Positions 1-13,103 of a DNA stretch of 64,000 bases are shown piece after piece (positions within the stretch are counted from its first letter, which is position 1; each line of letters starts with the position of its first letter). Under the pieces are notes generated by a model. It did not search any database and was not told the DNA's origin. It saw nothing but the letters and a program-made list of their open reading frames with translations. The DNA is from Dasypus novemcinctus (taxonomy: Eukaryota; Chordata; Mammalia; Cingulata; Dasypodidae). The DNA is taken from the NCBI RefSeq assembly GCF_030445035.2, contig NC_080673.1:176619216-176683215 (forward strand), written 5' to 3'. A program made the position numbers and the translations under genes.

Positions 1-418
1 TTCAGTCTGTGTTTTTGGTTCCATGTGGACATACTGCACTACGAATATTTGGCTTGGTTCAGTGTCTGAATCCAAAAATATCTCCTTATGTTCTGTCTGC
101 TGCTATCCCTTTGAAAGTTAGCTGAACCGTGGTGATCAGAATGTTCTTATGTTTCACATAAGACATGCATACCCATATATGTGTGTATATATATATATAT
201 ATGCCTTAAGGGAATGAAGGGGAGGGACAGACACAGACTGAGGCTTTCTTAACATGAAACAAAACAGCAATTCTCAAGAAAGATAATTTGTTGTCCATCT
301 GCAGAGCAATGAAATTCAATCACAGGATCCTGTAGAAATTTAGCCAATGCTAGTTGAATTAGCTTAACTTTGTATCATTAAAACAAAAAAAACAAAATCT
401 AACAAAACTTGTCACCAA
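1..418. other. Unannotated intergenic sequence
   Basis: Nothing recognised apart from the microsatellite at 181-203. A further plain stretch at 898-1249 also shows nothing. Confidence 0.5.
181..203. repeat. (TG)(TA)n microsatellite
   Basis: A short GT run passes into nine or ten TA units. Confidence 0.85.
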
Positions 419-897
419 TATAGTTTGAAGCTGTATGTGCCCCATGAAAAATATATATATTTTAAAATTTATCCTACTCCTGTGGGTGTGAACCTAGGGG
501 AAGTAGAACCTTTTGATGAGGTTGCTTCATATAAGAAGGTGTGGCTCATCTCAGTCATGATGGGCCTTAAGCCTATTCCTGGAGTCCTTGGTAAGTAGAA
601 GGAAATACAGACAGGGGAAAAAAAAGGCACAGCAAGCAAGAGGATGAACAATGTTGGAACCAGGAAAAGAAGGAAGATTCCAGAAGACATCATGATGTGC
701 CTGCCATGTGACAAGCTAAGGAAAAATGATCACCAGCAGCCAACCCCAAAATATCGGTCTTCAGAAAGAAAGCATTGGCTTAATAACAGCTTCATTTGGA
801 CTTTCTTTTTGCCTCAAAACAGTGAATGAATAAATTCCCATTGTCTAACCTGACCCATTTCATGGTATTTGCTTGAGCAGCCTAGGAAAGTAAAACA
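419..897 (+). mobile_element. Solo MaLR-type LTR
   Basis: Same family as 33458-34978: the CCTTTTGATGAGG segment, the CCATGTGACA segment, an AATAAATTCCCATTG polyadenylation region, and an AAGTAAAACA end. The exact left edge and the target duplication are unclear. Confidence 0.75.
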
Positions 898-1265
898 CAA
901 ATCAAAAATCTAAGTCAGGCTAAGTATAGTAATGTATGTTAGATTTTCTCACCAATAATAAGTCAGTGGTTTCACTTTGTCAAATTTCAGTAGTTCCATA
1001 AGGAACAAGCTATGGGGGACTAAATCTTGATAGGAATTAAGAGGGTATATAGACAAAGGATGAAGTCAAAGACCCTTCCAATTAAATCTAATTGTTTCAG
1101 ATATTAAGGAGGTCATGTATACTCTTGGGTATAATCCCATGCAAAAATGTCTTTAAAAACTGCTGTGTTTCATTTCGTTACAACTCAAGAGCTTCTAGAA
1201 AAATGCTGCTGCTTACTGATTTTACCTGCGAAAGCAGCACAGAGAAGTTACTAGAGGACATTTTT

Positions 1266-2156
1266 AAAAAAATTTTTTTGTCTTTATTTGATTTTTTATG
1301 TTACATTCAAAAAATATGAGGTCCCCATATACCCCCATCCCCCTCCCCCCACCCCTCCACCCATAACAACAACCTCCTCAATCATCATGAAACATTCATT
1401 GCATTATGTGCATACATCTCTGAGCACCACTGCATCTCATGGTCAATGTTCACAACATAGCCCACACTCTCCCACAGGCCATCAAGTGGGCCATGGGAGG
1501 ACATACATTGTCTGGTAACTGTTCCTGCAGCACCACCCAGGACAACTCCAATCTCCGAAAATGCCCCCACATCACATCTTTTCCTCTCACTCCCTACTCC
1601 CAACAGCCACCATGGCCACTTTCTCCACATCAATGCCACAACTTTTTTGGTTCCTAATCACAGCAGTTCATGAATAGAATATCAGTAAGTCCACTCTAAA
1701 CCATACTCTATTCCTCCATCCTGTGGACCTCAGAATGGTTGTGTCCACTCCACATCTATATCAAGAGGGGGCCTAGATTCCACATGGATGCTGGATGCAA
1801 TTCTCCTGCTTTCAGTTGTAGGCACTCTTGGCTCCCTGGAGTGGTGGTTGACCTTCTTCACCTCCATGTTAGCTGAGTGGGGTAAGTCCAATAAACCAGA
1901 TGTAGGAGTCGCAAGTCTGCTGAGGCTCGGGGCCTGGCTATCACATGGTCATTCCAGAGATTCAGGTCCCCTGGGTATACATTAAACCCCAGCACCACCT
2001 ATAGTTCTGGTAAAAGTAACCGGAGAGGCTTGTGGACAAAGATCACATCTGAGTACAGCTCTATCACATAGAAACACAAACTCCAAAGTAGGACCAACTG
2101 ATATGGCACTGAACTCCATCTGCCATGACCACAAAACCTGTAGGTCTCTGTAGTCC
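1266..2156 (-). mobile_element. 5'-truncated L1, 3' UTR only
   Basis: About 890 bases match the 3' UTR of the full-length L1 (its 6640-7420 part), with the T-rich tail on the left. Perfect 16-base target duplications flank it (actagaggacattttt at 1250-1265 and 2157-2172). Near the tail the plus strand has closely spaced C-runs (1321-1360), which are G-runs on the L1 sense strand. Confidence 0.93.
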
Positions 2157-2243
2157 ACTAGAGGACATTTTTGAGAACTCTTCCCTTCTGTTGTCAATAA
2201 ATACCATTTTGGAACTAAGAGAATAATTAAAACAACACAGTTT

Positions 2244-2513
2244 AATCTTGCTGTGTCAGCTCTCCGTGTGTGTGGCACCATTCCTGGGCAGGCTGCACTT
2301 TCTTTCACGCTGGGTGATTCTCCTTACGGGGCGCACTCCTTGCGTGTGGGGCTCCCCTACAGGGGGGACATCCTTGCGTGGCAGGGCACTCCTTGTGCAC
2401 ATTAGCACTGCACATGGGCCAGCTCCACACGGGTCAAGGAGGCCCAGGGTTTGAACCGCAGACCTCCCAACTGGTAGGCAGACACCCTATCCATTGGGCC
2501 AAGTCTGCTTCCC
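2244..2513 (-). mobile_element. DAS-type SINE, 3'-truncated
   Basis: On the minus strand the tRNA-like head starts at 2513 and the body runs to about 2244, where it stops short of the usual G-run and A-tail. No clear target duplication is visible. Confidence 0.88.
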
Positions 2514-3405
2514 TAGATTAAATTTTAAAACAGATGAAAATGCCCATCAATTCATTGTCAAAGATGGTTACAGAGAAGAGATGCCATTTGAACTGGGCAA
2601 AGAGAAGAAAGATGCCTTCTAAAAATAGTGTTGTGAAGTACATGATATTTATTCTCAGAAGATGTTCAGAAATGAATCAATCCCTCCAAATCCTACCCCT
2701 TTCTATTCCACTTAATAAGGAAAAGATTAACCTTGCCTCAAAGGGGAGATACCTAAAGAGGATGAAATCTGTCCTAATTTACTTAGGTATCACTTGTTTT
2801 GTGTGATTATATTTTCTTTTTATCTGAATGCACATGCAGTCTTTTGCAAACATACTTACTCCGGAAAAGAATCATACAGAGAGACACAGACACACACAGA
2901 CAGGAAAAAAAAATTCTTCCCATTCCTAAGAAAAAATACTGATTTTCAAGACACATCCAATAAAATGATCCAAAAGAGTGGTTCAAAATATAGATGATTT
3001 GATTGAATATCTCCAAAAAGTGTTTGTATTAACCAATAAACCTGGATTTTATATTTTGCTTTTATAGTAGAAGTTATTACAGATTGTGCTTTAGCCCGAA
3101 ATCCATATAAAGGATCTCAGAAAAGATACATTATAAACATAATGTAAAGGAATAAAGTAGGCAATATCAGTGATCTACATGGATTCTCAATGGCTACTGG
3201 TAAAGAATTAAAAAGCTGCTTTTGTAAGATGTAACAGTAGAGACAGACTAGTTTAGAGGCTGAGCCACTGGAAAGAAAAGAAAGTGGGAATAAGGCAAAG
3301 AGAAAGAAATGGTTGAAGAGCAAGGATGATGAAATGATAATAACTTCATTTAATGGGTGCTCACATAATAACAGAGGTCTCATATATATATATATATATT
3401 TTATA

Positions 3406-3436
<31 letters not shown>

Positions 3437-3815
3437 ACAGGAACAGCAACCTCAAAGTGGATGCAGTCTCCATTTGGGAATCAGAAAAATGAGTTTTCAA
3501 TACATTAAATAACTTAGCTCAGTTCCCACAGTCAGTGAGTAGAAGAGCTGGGGTTCACAACCATGTTTATACACTGCTGGCTGTTACCCCCATTTAGAAG
3601 GCAGGATATGCTGTGACTTTAGTATCCTTTCTATGGAAGAAAACTGAAGATTATTCACAGTACCATAGGAAATTTTAGTTGTACCACTCCAATGAAAAGC
3701 ATGTGAAAATATTGTGATTTAAGATTGTTGAAGACTTTCTGAAAAAAAAATGTAGTGTCCATTTTGATGGTTAAAGATTTTTCCTCCTTCCCTTACCACA
3801 TACTTTTACAGTTAA
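2514..3815. other. Unannotated intergenic sequence
   Basis: No recognised repeat other than the microsatellite at 3381-3436, and no protein-like frame. Confidence 0.5.
3381..3436. repeat. AT-rich microsatellite and T-run
   Basis: Two TA runs separated by TTTTA, ending in 15 or more Ts. Confidence 0.9.
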
Positions 3816-3827
3816 ATATATATGGAG

Positions 3828-4170
3828 GGAAGCAGATGTGGCTCAAGCAATTGAGCTCACATGGGAGGTCCCAGATTCAGTTTCTGGTGCGTCCTGGAGA
3901 AGACAAGCAAGACAGCGAGCTGACAGAAGATGATGCAATGTAGAGACACAAAGAGGAAGGATAATGAGAGACACAACAAACTTGGGAGCTGAGGTGGCTC
4001 CAGCAAGTGAGCACCTCTCTCCCACATGGGAGGTCCCAGGTTCAGTTTCTGGTGCCTCCTAAAGAGAAGATGGGCAGACGCAGAGAACACAACAAATGGA
4101 CACAGAGAGCAGCAAGCACAAACAAGGGGGGGGGGGAATAAATAAATAAAACAAATCTTTAAAAATGTGT
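3828..4170 (+). mobile_element. Dimeric DAS-like SINE
   Basis: Two related tRNA-like units in tandem (starting at 3828 and about 3988). Each has a GGGAGGTCCCAG(A/G)TTCAGTTTC segment where the B box would be. They are followed by a G-run (4125-4136) and an A-rich tail. The 12-base duplication atatatatggag at 3816-3827 and 4171-4182 marks the insertion. Confidence 0.88.
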
Positions 4171-4182
4171 ATATATATGGAG

Positions 4183-5131
4183 TGACAGCAAAGAGATGAT
4201 TAGATATATTCCCCTGGTAAAGCAGGATGTTGTTTCCCATGTCATCTCTTATGGAAAAACACACATCACACTCATACCGAATTTAAAAAGCAGGGGAATA
4301 GAGTAGACTCTAACTCAGAGCAGCAGAATTAACCTAGAAATTCTTTTCCTTTGTCTAAAAAGTTGTGGCCTAATTTCATTACTTTTACACACTTCATTAG
4401 CCTAGAGAAATTTAAAAGGAAATAATCTGTGCATATATTATAGCTCCATTGAAAAGATCCCAATCTCTTGAGCTGAAAACTATTCATAAGATTTTACTAC
4501 CCCTATATTTAATGAAGAAGAAATAAAATTCTCTTCTGAGGGGAAAGATCCCAAATGACATATTTGTATATTTAATTAAAATGCTTATGTACCTTGCTTA
4601 ATTAAAAATAGACACTTATTCAGAATGATAAGATATCTATTGCATCTATTTATAAATAACTCAGACCAAAAGCCTAGAAACAAGGAGAGACAGAGCAACT
4701 GAACGCCATTCATTAGCCTTCAAATCACTCCACCCACTGCATTTCATAGGAAAACATTGTGTAAAACAGGCCCTGTTCTGCTAAGAACTAAAAAGAACTC
4801 CAATGGTGGCATAGCAAAAAGACCAAAAATCAAAAAAACATCTAAAGCAAAAAACTTTATCTTTTTTTTTTTTTTTTTTGCCTGGAGTGGTGTGCCCCCA
4901 ACACCCAGAAAGCATTAGTCATGCTGGGATCAGTACATGGCTTTCTTGTTTTTTGGTGTTTTTTTTTTTTTTTTTCATTTTCTTTTTAAGGACTTGAAGA
5001 GTTTCTTGTATGAAAATGACATAGAAAGCCTACTTATTCTTTAGTTACTTAACTGTCTTTAATCACAGAAATAGCTGCTGTCTTAGAAGACAGAAACTAT
5101 TTATGCAAAAATCTTAAATAAAACCTGGATA
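4183..5131. other. Unannotated intergenic sequence
   Basis: AT-rich DNA with two T-runs (4861-4879 and 4958-4975) bracketing about 80 bases of different composition. I do not recognise the segment between them. Confidence 0.45.
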
Positions 5132-5136
5132 GGGAT

Positions 5137-5763
5137 TGCGGCAGTTTGAAATTAATTTACCAATTAAAAAAAGAGAAAGATTATGTTTGTAAATTACTCT
5201 ATTCCTCTAGGTGTGCTAACCATTTGATGACATTAAGTTCAGCTGAGGGGCCTTTGATTAGATTACTTATTAATATTGCTGTAGGGCTTTTTATTGGACT
5301 ACATCAGTAAGGGGTGACTCAGGTTGAGTCCCTGCTCCCTTGCTGTGTCTGTTATAAATGGACTTACTCATATGGACAAAGAGAGGAAAAAGGGAACTGC
5401 CATGTGAGAGAAAAGTCTCCAGTTTTGCCCACAGCTGAGGTGCAAGGACAGAAGTCCTAAAAGACAAGCCCTAAACCAGGAGAGAGAGGATTACAGGATC
5501 TCTTAAGCAAAACACCCCAAGTGGCTGGACTCATGGTGAGCCCAGAGCTGAAGGCTAAAACCTCAGCAGAGATCAGCAGCCATCTTGCTTCAGCATGTGC
5601 CAACTCACTAAAATCAACAGTAGCTGACTTTGGTGGGAAAGCATCTCTGATGGTGCCTCAGTTTGGACTTTTCATCACCTTGGAACTGTAAGCCTTTCAC
5701 CCTTTATAAAAGCCAACAGATTTCCGTTACTTTGAATCAACAGCCCTTTAACAGACTAAAACA
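5137..5763 (+). mobile_element. Solo MaLR-type LTR, perfect target duplication
   Basis: It starts TGCGGCAGTTTGAA and ends AGACTAAAACA, with TATAAAAGCCAACAG close to the end. The 5-base duplication gggat flanks it exactly (5132-5136 and 5764-5768), as expected for the ERVL/MaLR class. Confidence 0.88.
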
Positions 5764-6024
5764 GGGATCAAGGGCATGCCCAAACTTTCCTAAATAATCA
5801 AATTAATGGGATAAGATAAAAGAATTTTGATAGGAATATGGAAGACCCCAGAATTGAAACCTAAGAATCTTTCAAGGACTTCCCTAGAGTCTAGATGAAA
5901 GTCCATTAAGACACAATCTGCTATATTTATTGTCTTTACAAACCTTCAAAAATGTTTCATATTTATCAGTTCAATTTCTGAATGTTAGGAGATACAGTTT
6001 CATAGCCCATCAAAAAGGAGAAAG

Positions 6025-6427
6025 GCAAAATGTGGCATTCGTGTGGAGAAAGTGGCCATGGTGGCTGCTGGGGGTAGGGAGTGGGAGGAAGAGATGTGAT
6101 GTGGGAGCATTTTCCGGACTTGGAGTTGTCCTAGGTGGTGTTGCAGGGACAGTTACCAGACATTGTATGTCCTCCCATGGCCCACTGGGTGGCCTGTGGG
6201 AGAATGTGGGCTATGATGTGGATCAATGACCATGAGGTGCAGTGGTGTTCAGAGATGTGTTCACCAAATGCAATGAACTTCTCATGATGATTGAGGAGGT
6301 TGTTGTTATGGGGGGAGGAGTAGGGTGAGGGGGGTGGGGGGTATATACATATTTTATATGTATATAAAATATACATCTTTGGGGACCTCATATTTTTTTA
6401 ACATAACATTAAAAAAATAAAGACCAA
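6025..6427 (+). mobile_element. 5'-truncated L1, 3' UTR end only
   Basis: Same 3' UTR sequence as in the minus-strand L1 copies, here in the plus direction and ending in an A-rich tail after a G-rich run (6310-6342). It is bounded by 13-base duplications aaaaaggagaaag at 6012-6024 and 6428-6440. Confidence 0.92.
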
Positions 6428-6639
6428 AAAAAGGAGAAAGTCTGGTGCTTAACTACAATAATTTTTATGTATCCTAAGGAAACTAAAGATGTATATAGAT
6501 ATTTATGGAAGAAGTGCTTTTCTACATGATAATAGGAAAATGTGAAGAACAGAGGACTAATAGTAAGAATACTTTCTTGAAAAAATGGGCTAAAAATCTG
6601 AACCCATTCACACTCGAAAATTTTTTTTAATTATTTATT

Positions 6640-9240
6640 TATTTTTAAAAATTACATTAAAAAAATATGAGGTCCCATTCAACCCCACCGCCCCCACAGC
6701 AACACTATCTCCCATCATCGTGACACATCCATTGCAGCTGGTAAGTACATCTCTGAGCATCACTGCACCCCATAGTCAATGGTCCACATCATAGCCCACA
6801 CTCTCCCACATTCCATCCAGTGGGCCCTGGGGGATCTACAATGTCCTGTAATTGTCCGTGAAGCACCACCCAGGACAACTCCATGTCCCGAAAATGCCTC
6901 CACATCTCATCTCTTCCTCCCATTCCCCAAACCCAGCAGCCACCATGGCTACCCTTCTCACACCCATTCCACATTTTCTCTGTGGACATTGGATTGGTTG
7001 TGTCCATTGCACATCTATGTCAAGTGGGGGCTTAGATTCCACATGGATACTGTATGCACTCCTCCTCCTTTCAGTTGTAGACACTCTAGGCTCCATGGTG
7101 TGGTGGTTGACCTTCTTCAACTCCATGTTAACTGAGTGGGGTAAGTCCAATAAATCAAAGTGTAGGAGCTGAAGTCTGTTGAGGCTCTGGGCCTGGGTGT
7201 CATATTATCAGTCCAGAGATTCAAATCCCCTAAATATATCTTAAACCCCAGCACCAACTACAATTCCAATAAAGTAGCATGCAAGTCTTGTGAAAAGAGA
7301 TCCCCTCTGAGTCCAATTCCATCACGCAGAAACACCAGCTCCAAAGAAGGGCCATCTGCCATGGCAGTGAACCCCAACTGCCATGACCATAGAACCCGTG
7401 GGTCTCTTTATTCCTCAAAAGAACCAATACCTGGGGTTGTATCTACTTTATCTGTCTCTTAGACTCTGCTCAGTTGTGCATAAGGGCATTCCTTCTGACA
7501 ACCTCCAGACTCTTTTTTAGAGACTCACAGCCTTATAATCTCATTTTTCCTTTCCATTTCCCCCTTACATTAGGTTAAACAGCATTTTTAACTCCTGTTA
7601 TTATATGTAGACAGGGATATTCTGCTGGTCCATGTTGAACCTTTAATTCAAGGTCATTTTCTAGTTGCATCTTCAGCTGGTATGTGGTAGTGATCCCTCG
7701 GTGCCAGGGAGGCTCATCCCCGGGTGTCATGTCCCATGCTGGGAGGAATGCACTGCATCTACATGCTGAGTTTGGCTGTGAGAGTCGCCACATTTGAGTA
7801 ACATGAAGGCTGTCAGGAGGAAACTCCCAGGCACAGTGCTACTCTAGGCCTTATTCTTATTTCAGGTGTATAGGCTCAAAAGCATAGCTATTAGTATCAG
7901 GAGCCCACTGTTGGGCCCTCCTTCCTTCCTGGTTCTTGCCGTTGCACCTGGGGGACTGCCGCTGCTCCACCAGGGTCCACGACAGTGACCCCCTGGCCAG
8001 GGGCCCAGTACCCCCCCAGCTGTTGTTTTTAATTGTTTCCACTATGAGTATATCTAGACATTACTATATACCCTGGGCATATGCCCTGTATAACTCCCTG
8101 TCAACCATATATAGCCTGTCAATAACATCCTATATCAGTATTCCTCCGCTGCCATTGTTGAACCACTCTGTGATCCAAAACTTCCCATAAAGTGAATCCC
8201 AACATAATGTCAGCTTCACAAGAGTCTTAGATCACCGAAATTCATATATACAATATACAGTACTTCCCCAGATCCACCATAAAACCTTTTCCCATCCACA
8301 GCGATAATCTTTTAACTTATTCATATCATATTTCCTGAAACTGATGTACAGATTCCGAGACAATAGCTTTCAGAAAAGGTGAGATCTGTGCTTACTATGT
8401 GGTCCATACTTTAGGTTGTACAGTTTTCTAAATTTTTTAGTTATCCTATGTTTTGCCTTATGGTTTACATTATTAGTCTGTCGTCCCCTATATGTTTTTG
8501 GTGTAATATTACATGTTTTATATTCATCCTCGTGTACTCTCACTAAACTCCTCTCTTGCCCCCATATTTACCTTGGTTCCATCCATTCCACATCCATTTT
8601 CCCCTCCCCTTGGGGCCCACAACGCCAGCTAATCTCCATTTCCCAAGAAGCCATGTCCAGAGATACTTGCAGCAGTATTCGGGGCCTGACTTTCTCAACT
8701 GCCCTAATGCCCTGGGAGCCATCCTTTCTCACGAGAGATACATTTCTCTCTATTTGACAGCATTAGTCCTCCCCAGGGTGTGGGTCCACCCCAAGTCTCA
8801 CTTCTTGGGTCTCTTCCAATGGTACAACCCACCTTGGCAAAATGAGCCTTCAGCTATTTCCCCGGAGTCCGTCCCACATCAGACCATACCCCCTGAGCAT
8901 CCTAAACAGGTAACCCTCCTACTTGTACTTTGATATGATTTTCTCAATATTTTGTTCTCAACGAACACCTGACACTCTCCCATGTTCGTATGTTGCCCCT
9001 CCCTCCCCCCAATTTTTGGACAATATTACCCCACTGCCCATCCCTAGCCCCCCTCAAACCCACAAAGCCCCACCCGAAGGCAACCCCTTGCCCCCATTTT
9101 GTCCCTTCTTTGTGCTCATACTTACAGCCAGCTCATCACAGATTCCACCCCTGCAGACGTTAACTCACATCCTTCCTCCACCGCCCGATTTCCTGTAGCC
9201 TCTTTTCCAGACTCTAGCTCTCTGAGGCAGTTTGCTTATT
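6640..9240 (-). other. Unusually long L1 3' UTR, about 2.6 kb
   Basis: Between the ORF2 stop and the A-rich tail there are about 2600 bases with no coding frame and no internal element boundary, A-tail or target duplication that I can see. The part nearest the tail is repeated in the truncated L1 copies at 1266-2156 and 6025-6427, so it belongs to the element. The strand is G-rich on the L1 sense side in places (C-runs at 9000-9110 on the plus strand). Primate L1 3' UTRs are several times shorter. Confidence 0.8.
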
Positions 9241-12200
9241 TCATATCATTGAGGTCATGTAGTATTTGTTCTTCAATGCCTGCGTTGCTTCACTCAACAT
9301 AAGATCCTCAAGGTTCATCCATGTTATCACGTGTGATTGTAGTGTATTTTTTCTTACAGCCGAGTAGTATTCCATTGTGTGTATATACCACATTTTATTG
9401 ATCCACTCATCTGTTGATGGACATTTGGATTGATTCCAACTTTTGGCGATAGTGAACAATGCTGCTATGAACACTGGTGTACATATATCAGTTTGTGTCC
9501 TTGTTTTCAGTTCTGATGGGTATATACCCAGCAGTGGTATTGCTGGGTCATATGGCAAATCTATGGTTAGTTTTTTGAGAAACCTCCAAACTGTCCTCCA
9601 GAATGGTTGGATCCTTCTGCATTCCCCCCAGCAGTGGATGAGTGTTCCCCTTTCTTCACATCCTCTCCAGCATTTGTATTCTTCTGTTTTTTTCATAGCT
9701 GCCAATCTTATGGGAGTAAGATGGTATCTCATTGTAGTTTTGATTTGCATTTCCCTCATAGCTAGAGATTTGAAGCATTTTTTCATGTGCTTTTTAGCCA
9801 TTTGTATTTCTTCTTTGGAGAAGTGTCTGTTTAAATCTTTTCCCCATTTTTCAAATGGGTTGTTTATCTTTTTGTTTTCAAGATTTATGAGTTCTTTATA
9901 TATGCAAGTTATAAGTCTCTTATCAGATATATGGTTGCCAAATATTTTCTCCCATTTTGTGGGTTCCCTTTTTACTTTCTTGACAAACTCCTTTGAGGTG
10001 CAGAAGGCTTTAATTTTGAGGAAGTCCCATTTATCTATTTGTTCTTTTGCTGCTCGTGCTTTTGGTGTGATATTCATGAAGCCATTTCCTATTACAAGGT
10101 CCTGTAGATGTTTCCCTACACTGCTTTCCAAGATCTTTATGGTCTTGGCTCTTATATTTAGGTCTTTGATCCATCTTGAGTTGATCTTTGTATAAGGTGT
10201 GAGATAGTAATCCTCTTTCATTCTTCTACATATGGCTATCCAGTTCTCCAGGCACCATTTGTTGAATAGGCCATTCTCTCCCAGTTGAGAGGGTTTGGTA
10301 GGCTTTATTGAATATTATATGGCTATATACATGAGGTTCTATATCTGAACTTTCAATTCAATTCCATTGGTCTGTATGTCTCTCCTTATGCCAATACCAT
10401 GCTGTTTTCACTACTGTAGCTTTGTAGTTTGTTTTTAAGTCAGGAAGTGATTCCTCCTATTTCGTTTTTCTTTTTCAATATGTCTTTGGCTATTCGGGGT
10501 CTCTTTCCTTTCCAAATAAACTTCATAGTTAGTTTTTCTAGTTCCTTAAAGAAGGCTGTGTTGATTTTTATTGGGATTGCATTGAATGTGTAGATCAGTT
10601 TTGGTAGGATAGACATCTTAATAATATTCAGTCTTCCTATCCATGAACAAGGAATAGTATTCCATTTATTTAGGTCTTCTTTGATTTCCTTGAACAGTCT
10701 TGTATATTTCTTGGTGTATAAGTTTTTTACCTCTTTAGTTAAATTTATTCCTAAGTATTTGATTTTTTTATTTACTATTGTGAATGGTATTTGTTTCTTG
10801 ATTTCCTCCTGATCTTGCTCATTATTGGTGTACAGAAATGCTACTGATTTTTGCGCATTGATCTTATAACTTGCGACTTTGCTGAACTCATTTATGAGTT
10901 CTAGAAGCTTTGTTGTAGATCTTTCAGGGTTTTCTATGTATAGGATCATGTCATCTGCAAATAATGAAATTTTGACTTCCTCCCTTCCGATTTGAATGCC
11001 TTTTATATCTGGTTCTTGCCTCAGTGCTCGAGCAAGTACTTCCAAGACAATGTTAAATAGGAGCGGAGACAATGGGCATCCTTGTCTTGTTCTTGAGTTT
11101 AGAGGGAAGGATTTCAGGATTTTGCCATTGTAAACAATGTTGGCTGTAGGTTTTTCATATATACTCTTTATCATGTTCAAAAAGTTTCCTTGTATTCCGA
11201 TCTTTTGGAGTGTTTATATCAAGAAGGGGTGCTGTATTTTGTCAAATGTGCCTTTTCTGCATCTATAGATATAATCATGTGATTTTTTTCCTTCAATCTG
11301 TTTATATGGTGTATCACATTGTTTGATTTTCTTATGTTGAACCATCCTTGCATACCTGGAATAAATCCCACTTGGTCATGGTGTATAATTCGTTTAATGT
11401 GTTGTTGAATATGATTAGCAAGTATTTTGTTAAGTATTTTTGTGTCTAGGTTCATTAGAGAAATTGGTCTGTAATTTTCCTTTCTTGTGGTGTCTTTGTT
11501 TGTCTTTGGTGCTAGGATAATGTTGGCATCATAGAAGGAGTTTGGCAATGTTCCTTCTGTTTCAATTTTTTGGTATAGTTTCAACAGGATTGGTGTTAGT
11601 TCTTTCTGAAATGTTTTGTAGAATTCACCTGTGAAGCCATCTGGCCCTGGGCTCTTCTTAGTTGGGAGATTTTTAATGACTGATTCTATCTCTTTGCTTG
11701 TGATTGGTTTGTTAAGATCATCAATTTCTTCTTTCATCAATATGGGCTGCTTATGTGTTTCTAGGAATTTGTCCATTTCCTCTAAATTGTCATTTTTGTT
11801 GGAATATAGTTTTTCAAAATATCCTCTTATGATTGTCTTTATTTCTGTGGGGTCAGTGGTGATATCACCTTTCTCATTTCTTATTTTGTGTATTTGCATC
11901 TTTTCTCTCTTTTTCTTTGTTAGTCTCGCTAAAGGTTTGTCAATTTTGTTGATCTTCTCAAAAAACCAGCTCTTGGTCTTGTTTATTTTTTCAAGTGCTT
12001 TCTTATTTTCTATTTCATTTAGTTCTGCTCTTATCTTAGTTATTTCCTTCCTTCTTCTTCCTGTTGGGTTACTTTGTTGTTGTTTTTCTAATTCCGTCAA
12101 AAGTGCAGTTAGTTCTTCAATTTTTGCTCTTTCTTCTTTTTTGATATGTGAATTTATGGCTATAAATTTCCCTCTCAGTACTGCTTTTGCTGCATCCCAT

Positions 12201-13060
12201 AAATTTTGGTATGTTGTGTTATCATTATCATTTGTTTCAAGGTAGTCATTGATTTCTTTTGAGATTTCCTCTTTGACCCACTGTTTTTCTAAGAGTGTGC
12301 TGTTTAATTTCCAAATTGTGGTGTGAAGTCTGGGTCTCCATCCCTTGCAAATTTCCAGCTTCACTCCACTGTGGTCAGAGATATTGTTTTGTATGACTTT
12401 GATCTTTCTGAATTCATTAAACCTTTCTTTGTGGCCTAGCATATGGTCTATCTTGGAGAATGTTCCATGTGCGCTTGAGAAAAATGTATATCCTGCTGTG
12501 TTTGGATGTAATGATCTATATATGTCTATTAGATCCAGCTCTTCTAATACACTGTTCAAATGTTTTGTTTCTTTAGTGATTCTCTTTTGAGATGTTCTGT
12601 CCAGAGTTGATAGTGGTGTATTAAAATCCCCCACTATAATTGTAGATGCATCTATTTTTTCACTTAGTTTTTCCAGCGTTTGTCTCACGTATTTAGAGGC
12701 ACCCTTGTTAGAAGCATAAATATTTATGATCGTTCGATCTTCTTGACAGATTGTCCCTTTCACTAAAATGTAGTATCCTTCTTTGTCTCTCACAATTGTT
12801 TCGCATTTAAAGTCTAATTTGTCTGATATTAATATAGCTACTCCTGCCTTTTTTTGGTTGTTGTTTGCTTGTATGATTGTTTTCCAGCCATTCACTTTCA
12901 ACCTCCATGTGTCTCTGGGTCTAAGATGTGTCTCTTGTAGACAGCATATAGATGGGTCATATTTCCTTATCCAGTGTCCCAGTCTGAATCTTTTGATAGG
13001 TGAGTTTAATACATTGACATTCAGTGTTATTACGTTCAGAGAATTATTTGTGGTAGCCAT
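9241..13060 (-). pseudogene. L1 ORF2 (endonuclease and reverse transcriptase), broken in several places
   Basis: ORF2p nicks target DNA and copies L1 RNA at the nick. The ATG at 13058-13060 opens [16 protein letters not shown]. The endonuclease keeps its key positions: Asn in LNVN, Glu in QETHL, Asp and Asn in GDFN, Asp and His in ISDHS. The first half of the reverse transcriptase follows ([24 protein letters not shown]) up to about 11260, where a two-base insertion shifts the frame. A TAA lies just downstream near 11216. The open piece at 10440-11180 holds [11 protein letters not shown] and the catalytic FADD. Another frameshift near 10440 and stops up to 10221 follow. The piece 9241-10221 holds the C-terminal domain with a Cys/His cluster (CWRGC then HCWGEC). 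The total span of about 1270 codons matches the usual ORF2. Confidence 0.93.
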
Positions 13061-13103
13061 ATTTTGGTTGGATTTGTGTTTGTTATATTTTGTTTGTAAT
13101 ATT

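Noticed and set aside
1385..1657. Frames that recur as similar peptides at 5930-6229 and 6779-7172
   Set aside because: They are copies of the L1 3' UTR, which is non-coding in the full-length element.
3848..3960. tRNA-like sequence considered as a tRNA gene
   Set aside because: The A and B box-like parts belong to SINE heads with tails and target duplications; no cloverleaf with a usable anticodon stem was found in any of these copies.
4861..4975. Segment between two T-runs considered as a processed pseudogene or SINE
   Set aside because: No head, no target duplication and no protein match could be found.
9443..10195. Open frame of 250 codons on the plus strand
   Set aside because: Lies opposite L1 ORF2 and is a shadow of its codon pattern. 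The same holds for 11631-12245 and 12783-13295.
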